From assembly GCF_000518785.1 (NCBI RefSeq), contig NZ_JAEG01000002.1:248001-312000 (forward strand): a stretch of 64,000 nucleotides of DNA, read 5' to 3'. Shown here one piece after another: positions 53,953-63,843 of the stretch. The DNA comes from Paenirhizobium selenitireducens ATCC BAA-1503 (GTDB taxonomy: Bacteria > Pseudomonadota > Alphaproteobacteria > Rhizobiales > Rhizobiaceae). Under the pieces are notes generated by a model, which searched no databases, was not told where the DNA came from, and saw only the letters and a list, made by a program, of their open reading frames with translations. Numbering within the stretch: the stretch's first letter is position 1; each line of letters opens with the position of its first letter. Position numbers and translations under genes: made by a program.

Positions 53953-54924
53953 CTACCAGCGCAGCAGAACGGCGCCCCAGGTGAAGCCGCCGCCCATCGC
54001 TTCGAGCATGACGAGGTCGCCCTTCTTGATGCGTCCGTCGGCCGCAGCGACCGAAAGCGCCAGCGGAATCGAGGCCGCCGAAGTGTTGCCGTGCAGATCG
54101 ACGGTGACGACGACCTTTTCGAGCGGAATGCCGAGCTTCTTGGCAGAAGCATCGATGATTCGCCGGTTGGCCTGATGCGGCACCAGCCAGTCGACGTCAT
54201 CCGCAACAGTCCCCGTCGCATCGAAGGCCGCCTCGATCACGTCGGTGATCATGCCGACCGCATGCTTGAAGACTTCGCGCCCTTCCATCCGCAGATGGCC
54301 GACCGTGCCGGTCGTCGAGGGGCCGCCATCGACATAGAGCTTTTCCTTGTGGACGCCGTCCGAGCGCAATTGAGAGGTCAGAACGCCGCGGTCGGCAGTG
54401 CTGCCAGCGCCCTCGCCCGCCTCCAGGATGAGCGCGCCGGCGCCGTCGCCGAACAGCACGCAGGTGGTGCGATCCGTCCAGTCGAGGATGCGGGAAAAGG
54501 TTTCCGCGCCGATCACCAGCACGCGCTTCGCCATGCCGCCGCGGATGTGCAGGTCGGCGGTCGACACAGCATAGACGAAACCGGAACAGACCGCCTGCAG
54601 GTCGAAGGCGAAGCCGTGATGCATGCCGAGACGGTTCTGGATGTTCACCGCCGTCGCGGGAAAGGTGTTGTCTGGCGTGGAGGTCGCGCAGATGATCAGG
54701 TCGATGTCGGCGATCGTCAGGCCGGCATTGTCGAGCGCCTTCTGGGCTGCCTCGGCGCCCAGCGAGGCGGTGGTTTCATCCTCGCCGGCGACGTAGCGCT
54801 GGCGAATGCCCGTGCGCTGCACGATCCATTCGTCGGAGGTATCGACCATCTCCTCCAATTCGCGATTGGTCACCACCCGCTTCGGGAGCGCCGCCCCGAA
54901 ACCGCGAACAACAGAACGGATCAT
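53953..54924 (-). CDS. fabH: 3-oxoacyl-ACP synthase III
   Basis: 323-residue thiolase-fold enzyme that condenses acetyl-CoA with malonyl-ACP to begin fatty-acid synthesis. The catalytic Cys is in AVCSGFVYA, His in VPHQANRRI and Asn in HGNTSAAS. The ATG at 54924 ([10 protein letters not shown]) is preferred to 54948. It follows plsX by 20 bp. Confidence 0.97.
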   Translation of the reverse strand: MIRSVVRGFGAALPKRVVTNRELEEMVDTSDEWIVQRTGIRQRYVAGEDETTASLGAEAAQKALDNAGLTIADIDLIICATSTPDNTFPATAVNIQNRLGMHHGFAFDLQAVCSGFVYAVSTADLHIRGGMAKRVLVIGAETFSRILDWTDRTTCVLFGDGAGALILEAGEGAGSTADRGVLTSQLRSDGVHKEKLYVDGGPSTTGTVGHLRMEGREVFKHAVGMITDVIEAAFDATGTVADDVDWLVPHQANRRIIDASAKKLGIPLEKVVVTVDLHGNTSAASIPLALSVAAADGRIKKGDLVMLEAMGGGFTWGAVLLRW

Positions 54925-54944
54925 TGTCTTCCTTACCCCGTCGA

Positions 54945-55991
54945 TCATGCAGCTTCCGGACCCGCGGAAGACGGGTGCCGGGCATGATACTTCTTCAGAT
55001 CGTTTTCGATTTTCTGCGTCAGGCCGTTGCGCGCCATGTCGTAGCCGACATCGATGGCTGCGGCGAAGCCTTCGGCATCGGTGCCGCCGTGGCTCTTGAT
55101 GACGATGCCGTTCAGGCCGAGGAAGACGCCGCCATTGACCTTGCGGGGATCCATCTTCTCGCGCAGCTTGTCGAAGGCGCCCTTGGCGAACAGATAGCCG
55201 ATCTTGGCGAGCAGCGTGCGCGACATGGCGGCACGCAGGTATTCGGCGATCTGGCGTGCCGTGCCTTCGGCGGTCTTCAGCGCGATATTGCCGGTGAAGC
55301 CTTCGGTGACGACCACGTCGACCGTGCCCTTGCCGAGATCGTCGCCCTCGACGAAGCCGTAATAGTCGATGGTGTCGAGACCAGCCTCGCGCAGCATGCG
55401 CCCGGCTTCCTTGACTTCTTCCTGCCCCTTGATCTCTTCCACGCCGACATTGAGCAGGCCGACGAGCGGACGCTCGACCTCGAACAGGGCGCGCGCCATG
55501 GCGCCGCCCATCAGGGCGAAGTCAAGCAGCTGCTGGGCATCGGCGCCGATGGTGGCCCCGACGTCGAGCACGATGCTTTCGCCCGACAGGGTCGGCCAAA
55601 TGGCGGCGATGGCGGGCCGTTCGATCGTCGCCATGGTGCGCAGGCAGAACTTGGCCATGGCCATCAGCGCGCCGGTATTGCCGGCTGAGACGACGACGTC
55701 GGCCTGGCCGGTCTTCACCGCCTCGATCGAGCGCCACATGCTCGAGATGTAGCGGCCGCGGCGCAGCGCCTGGCTTGGCTTCTCGTCCATGGCGACGGCG
55801 ACGTCGCAATGATGGAAGACCGACTTTTCCTTGAGCTTCGGATACTGGGCGATGAGCGGGAGACAGCGCTCCTGCTGGCCGAACAGAATGAACTGGATGT
55901 CGGGATGCCGCTCCAGCGCCTTGGCAGCACCGGGAATGACGACTTCGGGGCCGAAGTCGCCCCCCATGACGTCAAGAGAAATTCTGATCAC
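54945..55991 (-). CDS. plsX: phosphate acyltransferase PlsX
   Basis: 348 residues, soluble. It converts acyl-ACP to acyl-phosphate for phospholipid synthesis. It starts [39 protein letters not shown] and [13 protein letters not shown] are hallmark segments. It is followed by fabH on the same strand, a classic lipid-synthesis pair. Confidence 0.97.
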   Translation of the reverse strand: MIRISLDVMGGDFGPEVVIPGAAKALERHPDIQFILFGQQERCLPLIAQYPKLKEKSVFHHCDVAVAMDEKPSQALRRGRYISSMWRSIEAVKTGQADVVVSAGNTGALMAMAKFCLRTMATIERPAIAAIWPTLSGESIVLDVGATIGADAQQLLDFALMGGAMARALFEVERPLVGLLNVGVEEIKGQEEVKEAGRMLREAGLDTIDYYGFVEGDDLGKGTVDVVVTEGFTGNIALKTAEGTARQIAEYLRAAMSRTLLAKIGYLFAKGAFDKLREKMDPRKVNGGVFLGLNGIVIKSHGGTDAEGFAAAIDVGYDMARNGLTQKIENDLKKYHARHPSSAGPEAA

Positions 55992-56090
55992 TTATGCCCG
56001 ATCCTTCTTATTCGCTGCCCGGCGAAATTTCGGCCAAAATACCGGTTTCGCCGTACCGCACAACCCAATTCACCGAAGTTGTGGCCGCGA

Positions 56091-56654
56091 TTAGTCCTTT
56101 TTCCAGTCCTTCAGCGCAGCGAAAGGCGACGGGCGTCGATCGTCTGCCTCATTGCTCTCGATATGTCCGGCAAATTGCGCGCCCGGCTTCTTCGGATAGG
56201 GATCAATGCCAAGGGCTGCGAATTCCGCAACCAGGGCACCGGCATCGATCGTGTCGCCGACGAAGCTCTCGGGCAGGTCCGGTCCGTCCGGATCGAGCAC
56301 CATTTCGCCGGCCTCGTCGGCGGCGATGCGAGCGAGCTTGGAACCTTCGGGGACGAAGATCTGATCGATTTCCTGTCTGATCTCCGAAACCACCGGTTCA
56401 AGCGTCACGACACAGGCCTGAACCACCTCGCCGTCGACCTGGCCCCGGATGCGGATGCCGTCCTTCTTCCAGCGATTGATCTGCAGATCGGCGGTGAGCC
56501 GATTGACCGCCTCCACCTTCCACACGTCGGCGAGCGCCTTGCATTCGCGCGCATCCGCCTCGACATGAACCCGGACCGGATTGGCCGAGACATGGCCAAC
56601 CTTCACCAGATAGGAGAAAGCCGATGCATCGGCGTCCTTCTTGTGCGAAGTCAT
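56091..56654 (-). CDS. DUF177 (YceD) family protein
   Basis: 187 residues. DUF177 proteins are linked to 23S rRNA handling and often lie next to rpmF-plsX. It has the family pattern VNRLTADLQINRWKKDGIRIRGQVDGEVVQACVVTLEPVVSEI...FVPEGS. Only one Cys (ACVVTLE) of the usual pair is present. It begins one base after the stop of the gene upstream and sits 99 bp before plsX. Confidence 0.9.
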   Translation of the reverse strand: MTSHKKDADASAFSYLVKVGHVSANPVRVHVEADARECKALADVWKVEAVNRLTADLQINRWKKDGIRIRGQVDGEVVQACVVTLEPVVSEIRQEIDQIFVPEGSKLARIAADEAGEMVLDPDGPDLPESFVGDTIDAGALVAEFAALGIDPYPKKPGAQFAGHIESNEADDRRPSPFAALKDWKKD

Positions 56655-56655
56655 T

Positions 56656-57201
56656 TCAGAGCAAACCTCCAGGGGTATCGAGCCGGACGGTACCGGTCAC
56701 GACGACCTCCTCTTCGAGGGCGCGAAGCTTGCGTTCCGCGTCCATCATCCATTCGGCGAGACCGGCCATGTTCGGCGCGGCGTCACCTATTTGCGGATAT
56801 ATATTGCGCCGAAGGGCCGACGCCAACAGGTCGCCGTCATCTTTATCGAGTGCCGCCGCATAGGACTCCAGCCGGCCGAAGAACATGCCGGCGAGCTTCT
56901 TCATCCGCTTCGGCACGCCCTGGTCGCCGATGCCGAGTTCACGAATGGAATGATCGACGTCCTCGAAAAAGGCATCGATGATCTCCTGGGCGATCTCCTG
57001 ACCGCCGCGCGCCGACTGTCTGGTGCGGCGGAAATAGAGAATCAGGACCAGCGACAGCATTTCGAAGCGGCCCATCACCGTATCGGGCACGCCGAGTTCC
57101 GCATAGAATACCGGCGTGCGCGCCGTCGCGGTCAATGCCGCATACTGTCGCTCAACGATGATCCGGTTATGCTTTTTCTGTCGGAAGTACCCGAATAGCA
57201 T
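56656..57201 (-). CDS. ubiquinol-cytochrome c chaperone (CBP3-like)
   Basis: 181 residues of the Ubiq_cyt_C_chap family, homologous to mitochondrial Cbp3/UQCC1, which helps assemble cytochrome b. Visible marks are YAELGVPDTVMGRFEMLSLVLIL and DVDHSIRELGIGDQGVPKRMKKLAGMFFGRLESY. Cytosolic, helical. It is divergent from the BamE gene and 1 bp from DUF177, with which it is probably cotranscribed. Confidence 0.92.
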   Translation of the reverse strand: MLFGYFRQKKHNRIIVERQYAALTATARTPVFYAELGVPDTVMGRFEMLSLVLILYFRRTRQSARGGQEIAQEIIDAFFEDVDHSIRELGIGDQGVPKRMKKLAGMFFGRLESYAAALDKDDGDLLASALRRNIYPQIGDAAPNMAGLAEWMMDAERKLRALEEEVVVTGTVRLDTPGGLL

Positions 57202-57480
57202 TCATTTCACCAAAAAGAACCACGGGAACGGGCTCGCCTGCTCCGGGTCGTGTTGCATGATTGCGAAAGCTGGTTTACCGAAGCAGACGTGAATTGCAAT
57301 GCCGTTTCTGCCGTCCGGCCCGATCCTCGTGGCCGTCACCGGGTCGCTGGCCGCTTCGTCCGAACAAGGGCCAGGCAGTGGAGGCTTTGTCCCCGGAAAG
57401 GCCACAATGGTATGCGCATCAGGTTTGCGGCCGATCCCGTCGGGCGGCCGCTTGGAGTCATTGGAGACGTGTGGTTGGAA

Positions 57481-57966
57481 ATGCGGTATCTCGGATCGGA
57501 CAGAAAAGTTCTCGGCTGCACTGCCCTCGCCCTCGCCCTATCGATCGCCAGCCTGACGGGCTGCACGACCTCGGAAGTCTTTCACAACGGCTACGTCATC
57601 GATCAGGACGCGCTTGAACTCGTGCCGGTCGGCTCGAGCCGCGAGCAGGTCATCCTGTCGCTCGGCACGCCCTCGACGACGGCCACCTTCGATGGCGAAG
57701 TGTTCTATTACATCTCGCAGAAGCGTACGCGCGCGGTTGCCTTCATGAAGCAGAAGCTGGTCGAGCAGCAGATTCTGGCGATCTATTTCGACAAGGACGG
57801 CGTTGTTTCGCAGCGCGCCAACTACACCTTGAAGGACGGCAAGGTCTTCGACATGATCTCGCGCACCACGCCGACGGGCGGCAAGGATCTCACCTTCCTG
57901 CAGCAGATCCTCTCCGGCGGCGGCGGCGCAGCCAACAGCGTCAAGAACATCCTCGGCGGCCAGTAA
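57481..57966 (+). CDS. bamE: outer-membrane assembly lipoprotein BamE (SmpA/OmlA)
   Basis: 161 residues. Lipoprotein signal with the lipobox SLTGC. The SmpA/OmlA domain reads GYVIDQDALELVPVGSSREQVILSLGTPSTTATFDGEVFYYISQ, with the typical PVGSSREQV. It helps the BAM complex insert outer-membrane proteins. ATG at 57481 is preferred (a TTG 6 bp earlier is possible). A C-terminal Gly-rich extension (LSGGGGAANSVKNILGGQ) is the alphaproteobacterial form. Confidence 0.9.
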   Translation: MRYLGSDRKVLGCTALALALSIASLTGCTTSEVFHNGYVIDQDALELVPVGSSREQVILSLGTPSTTATFDGEVFYYISQKRTRAVAFMKQKLVEQQILAIYFDKDGVVSQRANYTLKDGKVFDMISRTTPTGGKDLTFLQQILSGGGGAANSVKNILGGQ

Positions 57967-57990
57967 CAGCCACTCGGAATACACAAAAAC

Positions 57991-58030
57991 AAAGAAAACC
58001 GCGGAAGCATGCTCCCGCGGTTCTTTGTTT
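57991..58030. terminator. terminator between bamE and hppA
   Basis: A stem AACCGCGG / CCGCGGTT around GCATGC, with A-rich left and T-rich right flanks. It lies between convergent genes and probably serves both. Confidence 0.75.
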
Positions 58031-58053
58031 GTCCAGCGACTGCTCGCCCGGCG

Positions 58054-60198
58054 TCAGCCCGCCAGAACGGCGAGCAGCAGCAAGGCGACGATGTTGGTGA
58101 TCTTGATCGCCGGATTGACAGCCGGGCCGGCAGTATCCTTGTAGGGATCGCCGACCGTGTCACCGGTGACCGATGCCTTGTGCGCATCCGAGCCCTTCAG
58201 GTGCTTGACGCCATCCTTGTCGACGAAGCCGTCCTCGAAGCTCTTCTTGGCATTGTCCCAGGCGCCACCGCCCGAGGTCATCGAAATCGCCACGAACAGG
58301 CCGTTGACGATGACGCCGAGCAGCGAGGCGCCGAGGGCGGCGAAGGCCGAGGCCTTGGAGCCGGAAATCAGCAAGACACCGAAATAGACGACAAGCGGCG
58401 CCAGAACCGGCAGCAGCGAGGGAATGATCATTTCCCGGATCGCGGCCTTGGTCAGCAGGTCGACAGCCCGGCCGTAGTCAGGCTTGACCGTTCCCAGCAT
58501 GATGCCGGGGTTCTCGCGGAACTGCCGGCGCACTTCCTCGACGATCGAACCGGCTGCCCGGCCGACCGCTGTCATGGCGATGCCGCCGAACAGGTAGGGA
58601 ATGAGACCACCGAAGATCAGGCCGGCCACGACATAGGGGTTGGCCAGGCTGAAGGAAATGTCGCCCATGTTGGCGAAATACGGATACTTGTCGCTGTTGG
58701 CGGCAAAGAACTGCAGGTCGTTGGAATAGGCGGCGAACAGAACCAGCGCGCCGAGACCCGCCGAACCGATCGCGTAGCCCTTGGTGACTGCCTTGGTCGT
58801 GTTGCCGACCGCGTCGAGCGCGTCGGTCGACTTGCGCACTTCCGACGGCAGGCCGGCCATTTCGGCAATGCCGCCGGCATTGTCGGTAACGGGACCGAAG
58901 GCGTCGAGGGCGACGATCATGCCGGCAAGGCCGAGCATGGTGGTCACCGCGATCGCCGTGCCGAACAGGCCGGCAAGCTGGTAGGTCGAGATGATGCCGC
59001 CGACGATGACGATTGCCGGCAGCGCCGTCGATTCCAGCGAAACGGCAAGACCCTGGATGACGTTCGTACCGTGGCCGGTGACCGAGGCCTGCGCGATCGA
59101 GTTGACCGGCCGTTTGTTGGTGCCGGTATAGTATTCGGTGATGACGACGATCAGCGCGGTGACCACGAGGCCGAGAATGCCGCAGATGAACAGGTTCCAG
59201 CCGGTGATGTCCATGCCGGCGACAGTGCCGATCGAGCCCCAGCCGATGGTCAGCGAGGTCGCGGCACCGAGACCGAGGATCGACAGCGCGCCGGTGACGA
59301 TGAGGCCCTTGTAGAGGGCGCCCATGATCGAGCCGTTCGTACCGAGCTTGACGAAGAAGGTGCCGATGATCGAGGTGATGATGCAGGCGCCGCAGATGGC
59401 AAGCGGATAGATCATCGCGATGTCGAGGACGGCCGAACCGGCAAAGAAGATGGCGGCCAGAACCATGGTGGCGACGACCGAGACCGCATAGGTCTCGAAC
59501 AGGTCGGCGGCCATGCCGGCGCAGTCGCCGACATTGTCGCCGACATTGTCGGCGATGGTCGCGGGGTTGCGCGGATCGTCTTCGGGAATGCCGGCCTCGA
59601 CCTTGCCGACGAGGTCGCCGCCGACGTCCGCACCCTTGGTGAAGATGCCGCCGCCGAGACGGGCGAAAATCGAGATCAGCGAGGCGCCGAAGCCGAGTGC
59701 GACGAGCGAGTCGATGACTTCGCGCGAACCGCTCTCATGGCCGAGCACCACGGTCAGGATGTAGAAGTAGATGGAGACGCCGAGCAGCGCGAGACCAGCG
59801 ACCAGCATGCCGGTGATCGCACCGGACTTGAAGGCGATGTCCAGGCCGGCGGCCAGGCTCTGGGATGCCGCCTGGGCCGTGCGCACATTGGCGCGCACCG
59901 AGACGTGCATGCCGATGAAGCCGGCAGCGCCGGACAGAACGGCACCGATGAGGAAGCCGATCGCCGCCGTCGCCGACAGCAGCAGCCAGGCACCCACGAA
60001 GACGACGACGCCCACGATTGCAATGGTGAGGTATTGGCGGGCGAGATAGGCTTGCGCCCCTTCACGAATATAACCGGCAATTTCCTGCATGCGGGCATTG
60101 CCCTGATCGGCCGCCAGCACCGAGCGTGTCGCCCAGATTGCATAGGCTACCGACAGCAAACCGCAAAATATGACGCCTAAAAGCACTGTCATTCGCAA
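58054..60198 (-). CDS. hppA: K+-insensitive proton-translocating pyrophosphatase
   Basis: 714 residues, about 16 TM helices. It pumps protons with the energy of pyrophosphate hydrolysis. The pyrophosphate site is [33 protein letters not shown]. The residue that decides potassium need is Lys in [10 protein letters not shown], which marks the K+-independent type. It is in an apparently single-gene unit ending at a strong terminator. Useful for acid tolerance and energy saving in rhizobia. Confidence 0.97.
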   Translation of the reverse strand: MRMTVLLGVIFCGLLSVAYAIWATRSVLAADQGNARMQEIAGYIREGAQAYLARQYLTIAIVGVVVFVGAWLLLSATAAIGFLIGAVLSGAAGFIGMHVSVRANVRTAQAASQSLAAGLDIAFKSGAITGMLVAGLALLGVSIYFYILTVVLGHESGSREVIDSLVALGFGASLISIFARLGGGIFTKGADVGGDLVGKVEAGIPEDDPRNPATIADNVGDNVGDCAGMAADLFETYAVSVVATMVLAAIFFAGSAVLDIAMIYPLAICGACIITSIIGTFFVKLGTNGSIMGALYKGLIVTGALSILGLGAATSLTIGWGSIGTVAGMDITGWNLFICGILGLVVTALIVVITEYYTGTNKRPVNSIAQASVTGHGTNVIQGLAVSLESTALPAIVIVGGIISTYQLAGLFGTAIAVTTMLGLAGMIVALDAFGPVTDNAGGIAEMAGLPSEVRKSTDALDAVGNTTKAVTKGYAIGSAGLGALVLFAAYSNDLQFFAANSDKYPYFANMGDISFSLANPYVVAGLIFGGLIPYLFGGIAMTAVGRAAGSIVEEVRRQFRENPGIMLGTVKPDYGRAVDLLTKAAIREMIIPSLLPVLAPLVVYFGVLLISGSKASAFAALGASLLGVIVNGLFVAISMTSGGGAWDNAKKSFEDGFVDKDGVKHLKGSDAHKASVTGDTVGDPYKDTAGPAVNPAIKITNIVALLLLAVLAG

Positions 60199-60341
60199 TA
60201 CCTCCCGTATTGCCCGCGCCTCACTCCCCGCGGGCGGTGACGTCAGGCTCGGCCCCTCCTCCGGAAGCTGCCCGACTTGCGGCGAGATTGCGTTGCGGAT
60301 TCCCTAACGTCAAGCCCCGCCGATGTCGCAGCAGGATGGGG

Positions 60342-61568
60342 TCAGGCGCGGTCCTTGCGGGAGGCTGCACGCATCTGCAGCACGACCAGGATCAGGCAGA
60401 TGATGGTCACGGGCCAGATCACGAGGTTCATCACCGACCAGCCGAAGGCCGAGAAGACCTTGCCGGACGAGAAGGAGGAAAGGGCCACGGTGCCGAACAG
60501 GATGATGTCGTGGAAGCCCTGGACCTTGTCGGCCTCCTGCGGCCGATAGCTCGAGGCGACGATCGCGGTTGCGCCGATGAAGCCGAAGTTCCAGCCGATG
60601 CCGAGGAGGACGAGGGCCAGCCAGAAGTTCCACAGCTCGACCCCCATATGGGCGACGATGGCGCAGCTCATCAGGATCAGCAGACCGGCGGCGACAACCT
60701 TTTCCGTGCCGAAGCGGGAGATCAGCATGCCGGTGAAGAAGCTCGGGGCGAACATGGCGATCACGTGCCACTGGATGCCGAGCGTCGCCAGATCGGAGGA
60801 GAAGCCGCAGCCGACAACCATGGCAAGCGGCGCACCGGTCATCATGAAGGTCATCAGGGCGTAGGAGCTGATGCCGCAGATCATCCCGGTGACGAATCGC
60901 TGCGTCATGACGATCTCGCGCAGCGGGCGGGCGGGTTCGCTGCCCGCGGTTTTCGACGAGGTGTCGGGCAGTTTCAGGAAGGACAGGACGACGATGGCGA
61001 GCAGCATCAGCGGGACAAGGCCCATGAACGCGCCGGCAAAGGTCACCGGCTCCATCCAGTCCTTGAGCCAGATCGCCAGTTGCGGGCCGACGATGGCCGA
61101 GACGATGCCGCCGGCAAGGATCCAGGAGATCGCCTTGCCCTTGTAGAAGCTCGGAGAGGCATCGGCGGCGGCAAAGCGGATCTTCTGGGTGAAGCCGCCG
61201 GAGAGGCCGATCAGCATCAGGCCGAAGGCAAAGAGCCAGAATTCGGAACGGAAAAGCGCAAGGGCCGCCACGGAACCGCCGATGGCACCCATCAGCGCTC
61301 CGACCATGAAGCTCTCGCGCCGGCCGAGAAAACGAGACGCGGCGGCGACGACGATCGCACCGAGCGCCACGCCGACATTGAAGCCGGTCAAAGGCGCGGT
61401 CGCCAGCGACTTGTCGGCGCCGAGCAGCTGGAAGCCGGCGAGACCGCCGACAGAAAAGCTCAACGGCGCCGCCGATCCGAGGATCGACTGGGCCACGGCG
61501 AGGATCGACACGTTGCGCTTGGCCGCGCGCAACTGGCCGTCCAACCCTTGCGACTCGTGAGCGGCCAT
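60342..61568 (-). CDS. MFS transporter
   Basis: 408 residues, about 12 TM helices. Loop 2-3 reads ASRFLGRRESFMVG, a variant of the MFS GRR motif. The substrate is unknown. The ATG at 61568 (MAAHESQGLD) is chosen; the frame extends upstream into nusB. It starts 16 bp after nusB on the same strand, so it is probably in the ribH-nusB operon. Confidence 0.85.
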   Translation of the reverse strand: MAAHESQGLDGQLRAAKRNVSILAVAQSILGSAAPLSFSVGGLAGFQLLGADKSLATAPLTGFNVGVALGAIVVAAASRFLGRRESFMVGALMGAIGGSVAALALFRSEFWLFAFGLMLIGLSGGFTQKIRFAAADASPSFYKGKAISWILAGGIVSAIVGPQLAIWLKDWMEPVTFAGAFMGLVPLMLLAIVVLSFLKLPDTSSKTAGSEPARPLREIVMTQRFVTGMICGISSYALMTFMMTGAPLAMVVGCGFSSDLATLGIQWHVIAMFAPSFFTGMLISRFGTEKVVAAGLLILMSCAIVAHMGVELWNFWLALVLLGIGWNFGFIGATAIVASSYRPQEADKVQGFHDIILFGTVALSSFSSGKVFSAFGWSVMNLVIWPVTIICLILVVLQMRAASRKDRA

Positions 61569-61584
61569 GTCCTGATCCTTGAGA

Positions 61585-62064
61585 TTACTTCTTGGCGGGG
61601 CCGCGGACCTGCTTGGCGATCCGGTCGAGCACGGCGTTGACGAGCTTGGGTTCCTCGTCTTCGAAGAAGGCGCGGGCGATCTCGACATATTCGGTGACGA
61701 TGACAGGAACCGGCACGTCCTTGCGCTCGAGCAGTTCGAAGACGCCTGCCCGCAGGATGGCGCGGACCGTGCTGTCGATGCGCGACAGCGCCCAGTCGTC
61801 CTGAAGTGCCGCGGCGATCATCGGATCGATAACCGTCTGGTCGCGCACCACGCCGGCGACGATCGAGCGGAACCAGGAAGCATCCGCCTTCAGATAGGTT
61901 TCGCCGTCGACTTCCTGACCGAGGCGATGGGTCTCATATTCGCTGACCACTTCCAGCACGCCGGTGCCGCCAATATCCATCTGATACAGCGCCTGCACGG
62001 CGGCGAGGCGCGCTGCGCCCCGCTGGTTGGCAGTCTTGACCGGCTGGTTTTCTTCCGTCGACAT
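61585..62064 (-). CDS. nusB: transcription antitermination factor NusB
   Basis: 159 residues. It has [22 protein letters not shown] (BoxA-binding side), VDPMIAAAL-like helices and [36 protein letters not shown]. It binds BoxA of rRNA leaders with S10. It follows ribH by 6 bp, the usual pair. Confidence 0.97.
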   Translation of the reverse strand: MSTEENQPVKTANQRGAARLAAVQALYQMDIGGTGVLEVVSEYETHRLGQEVDGETYLKADASWFRSIVAGVVRDQTVIDPMIAAALQDDWALSRIDSTVRAILRAGVFELLERKDVPVPVIVTEYVEIARAFFEDEEPKLVNAVLDRIAKQVRGPAKK

Positions 62065-62070
62065 ATTCGT

Positions 62071-62529
62071 TCAGTTACCCAGTTTCTTCTTCAGCGCAAT
62101 CATCGCCAGCGCCGCGCGGGCAGCAAAGCCGCCCTTGTCCATTTCCGAGCGGCGGGCGCGTGCCCAGGCCTGCTCTTCGTTCTCCACCGTCAGAATGCCG
62201 TTGCCGATGGGCAGCGATTCAGAAACCGACAGATCCATCAGCGCACGCGAGGATTCGTTCGAGACGATATCGAAGTGATAGGTCTCGCCGCGGATGACCA
62301 TGCCGAGGGCGACGAAGCCGTCGTACTGGACGCCCTCTTCATCGGCGGCGTCGAGTGCCATGGAGATTGCCGGCGGGATTTCGAGCGCGCCCGGAACCGT
62401 CGCAATGTCATAGGTGGCGCCGGCCTCGTCGAGAGCCGTCTTGGCTCCGTCGAGAAGAGCATCGGACATGTCGTCGTAGAACCGTGCCTCAACAATCAGG
62501 AGATGCGGTGCAGATTTCTTCTTAGCCAT
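62071..62529 (-). CDS. ribH: 6,7-dimethyl-8-ribityllumazine synthase
   Basis: 152 residues. The penultimate step of riboflavin synthesis. It has [32 protein letters not shown] and [18 protein letters not shown], with the catalytic His in HFDIV. The ATG at 62529 (MAKKKSAPH) is the first plausible start; the long open frame upstream is antisense to the neighbouring plus-strand genes. It leads ribH-nusB-MFS. No ribE was seen directly upstream. Confidence 0.97.
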   Translation of the reverse strand: MAKKKSAPHLLIVEARFYDDMSDALLDGAKTALDEAGATYDIATVPGALEIPPAISMALDAADEEGVQYDGFVALGMVIRGETYHFDIVSNESSRALMDLSVSESLPIGNGILTVENEEQAWARARRSEMDKGGFAARAALAMIALKKKLGN

Positions 62530-62791
62530 GATCTCGACCCCGGTTTTCAAGAGAATTCGGCGCAATGCAGGATGAAGCGCGGTCAAACCACGGCACACCG
62601 GGCTTGGCAAGTGTTTTTCACCGGCACGGCCGAAAGCGGACCCGAGGGGCATCGAAACGGACGAGCGGATCGGTGCCTGCGGCGCGGTGGAACAAAAGGT
62701 GCGAACCGGTGTTCTTACCGAGACCGCCACGCCGCCTGGGCGCGGCTGGGAAGTACAATCGAAGCTCGGCAAGGCCGACAGGAGGTAGATC

Positions 62792-62869
62792 ATGGGTCGC
62801 GGTATTTTGCTTTGGCTCCTGGGGGTTCCGCTCCCGTTCATCATTCTCATCATGCTTTTCTGGCGGTAG
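62792..62869 (+). CDS. 25-residue membrane micropeptide
   Basis: A tiny ORF with a near-perfect AGGAGG 7 bp before the ATG. The product is almost entirely one hydrophobic helix: starts [10 protein letters not shown], has two Pro (GVPLPF), ends MLFWR. Its stop (TAG) overlaps the ribosome-binding site TAGGAGG of the next gene, so the two must be translated from one message. I recall similar tiny proteins in other Rhizobiaceae, but no function. Confidence 0.7.
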   Translation: MGRGILLWLLGVPLPFIILIMLFWR

Positions 62870-62877
62870 GAGGCTGC

Positions 62878-63783
62878 ATGTCCACTCCAGTCTCCCCTTC
62901 CCCGACATTGATGCCGGTGGAATCCGCGGTTTCGGCCGTCTCGCTGAAGTCGATCATCGCCGGCGCGCTGGCTGCCTCCGCCATCACCCTCATCCTGACG
63001 CTCATCGGCTCTGGCCTCGGCCTGACAATGGTGTCGCCTTGGAGCGGAGAAAGCGCGTCGCTGGGGGCGATCGGCTGGACGACGGCGGTCTGGCTGGTTC
63101 TGGTCCAGTGGCTGTCTGCTGCCTTCGGCGGCTACATGACCGGCCGGCTGCGCACCAAGTGGGTCGGCGTTCGCACCGACGAAGTGTTCTTCCGTGACAC
63201 TGCCCACGGCTTCCTGTCCTGGGCACTCTCGACCATCCTCGTTGCCGGCCTGCTGAGCTCGGTCATCGCATCCGCCGCAGGCACGGTTGCCGGCGCGACG
63301 GCGACGGCTGTCGGCGCCGCCGGGACTGCCGGTGTCACCGCAGCGGCAAATGCAAGCGACGATGGTGCCGGCTTCTCGGTCGACTATTTCGCCGATGCCA
63401 TCCTGCGCCCCGCCGATCCGGCAACGCCGCCGGCGGTGCAGACCGACGAACGCGTCACCGCCGAAGTCTCGCGCATCCTCGTCAACGGCACCCTGCGCGG
63501 CGAAATGCCGGCAGACGACCGCGCCTATCTCGACCGGGTGGTTGCCTCGCGCACCGGCCTTTCGGAAGCGGATGCCAAGGCTCGCGTCGATCAGACGCTC
63601 GCCAATATCGAGGCCGCGAAGACCGAAGCCAGGGAAGCAGCCGATACGGCCAAGAAGGCGGCGACCGCCATTGCCCTGGCCGGCGCCGTATCGCTGATGA
63701 TCGGCGCGTTCATTGCAGCCGTTGCTGCCGCCATCGGCGGCCGTCAGCGCGATGATGAAGAAGACCTGATCGCCGTCGCCTGA
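62878..63783 (+). CDS. uncharacterised four-TM membrane protein
   Basis: 301 residues. Hydrophobic helices at about 25-47, 67-87, 112-135 and 264-288. The Gly/Ala-rich helix 3 region ([19 protein letters not shown]) is followed by a soluble stretch (170-262) with an acidic, helical character ([25 protein letters not shown], then a coiled [18 protein letters not shown]-like part). The C-terminus is acidic. Start at 62878 follows TAGGAGGCTGC. Homologues in Rhizobiales are, I believe, annotated only as hypothetical transmembrane proteins. Confidence 0.75.
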   Translation: MSTPVSPSPTLMPVESAVSAVSLKSIIAGALAASAITLILTLIGSGLGLTMVSPWSGESASLGAIGWTTAVWLVLVQWLSAAFGGYMTGRLRTKWVGVRTDEVFFRDTAHGFLSWALSTILVAGLLSSVIASAAGTVAGATATAVGAAGTAGVTAAANASDDGAGFSVDYFADAILRPADPATPPAVQTDERVTAEVSRILVNGTLRGEMPADDRAYLDRVVASRTGLSEADAKARVDQTLANIEAAKTEAREAADTAKKAATAIALAGAVSLMIGAFIAAVAAAIGGRQRDDEEDLIAVA

Positions 63784-63810
63784 TCCCCATCACGCGACGA
63801 CCAAGAACGA

Positions 63811-63840
63811 GGCCCGGCTGCCTGACAGTCGGGCCATTCT
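63811..63840 (+). terminator. terminator after the four-TM gene
   Basis: A stem GGCCCG / CGGGCC with an 13-nt loop and ATTCTTC after it. It lies between the four-TM gene (+) and the end of the next gene (-). Fairly weak T run. Confidence 0.5.
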
Positions 63841-63843
63841 TCG

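Noticed and set aside
62530-63207. Upstream extension of the ribH frame
   Set aside because: The extension is antisense to the four-TM gene and micropeptide. RibH family length fits the ATG at 62529.
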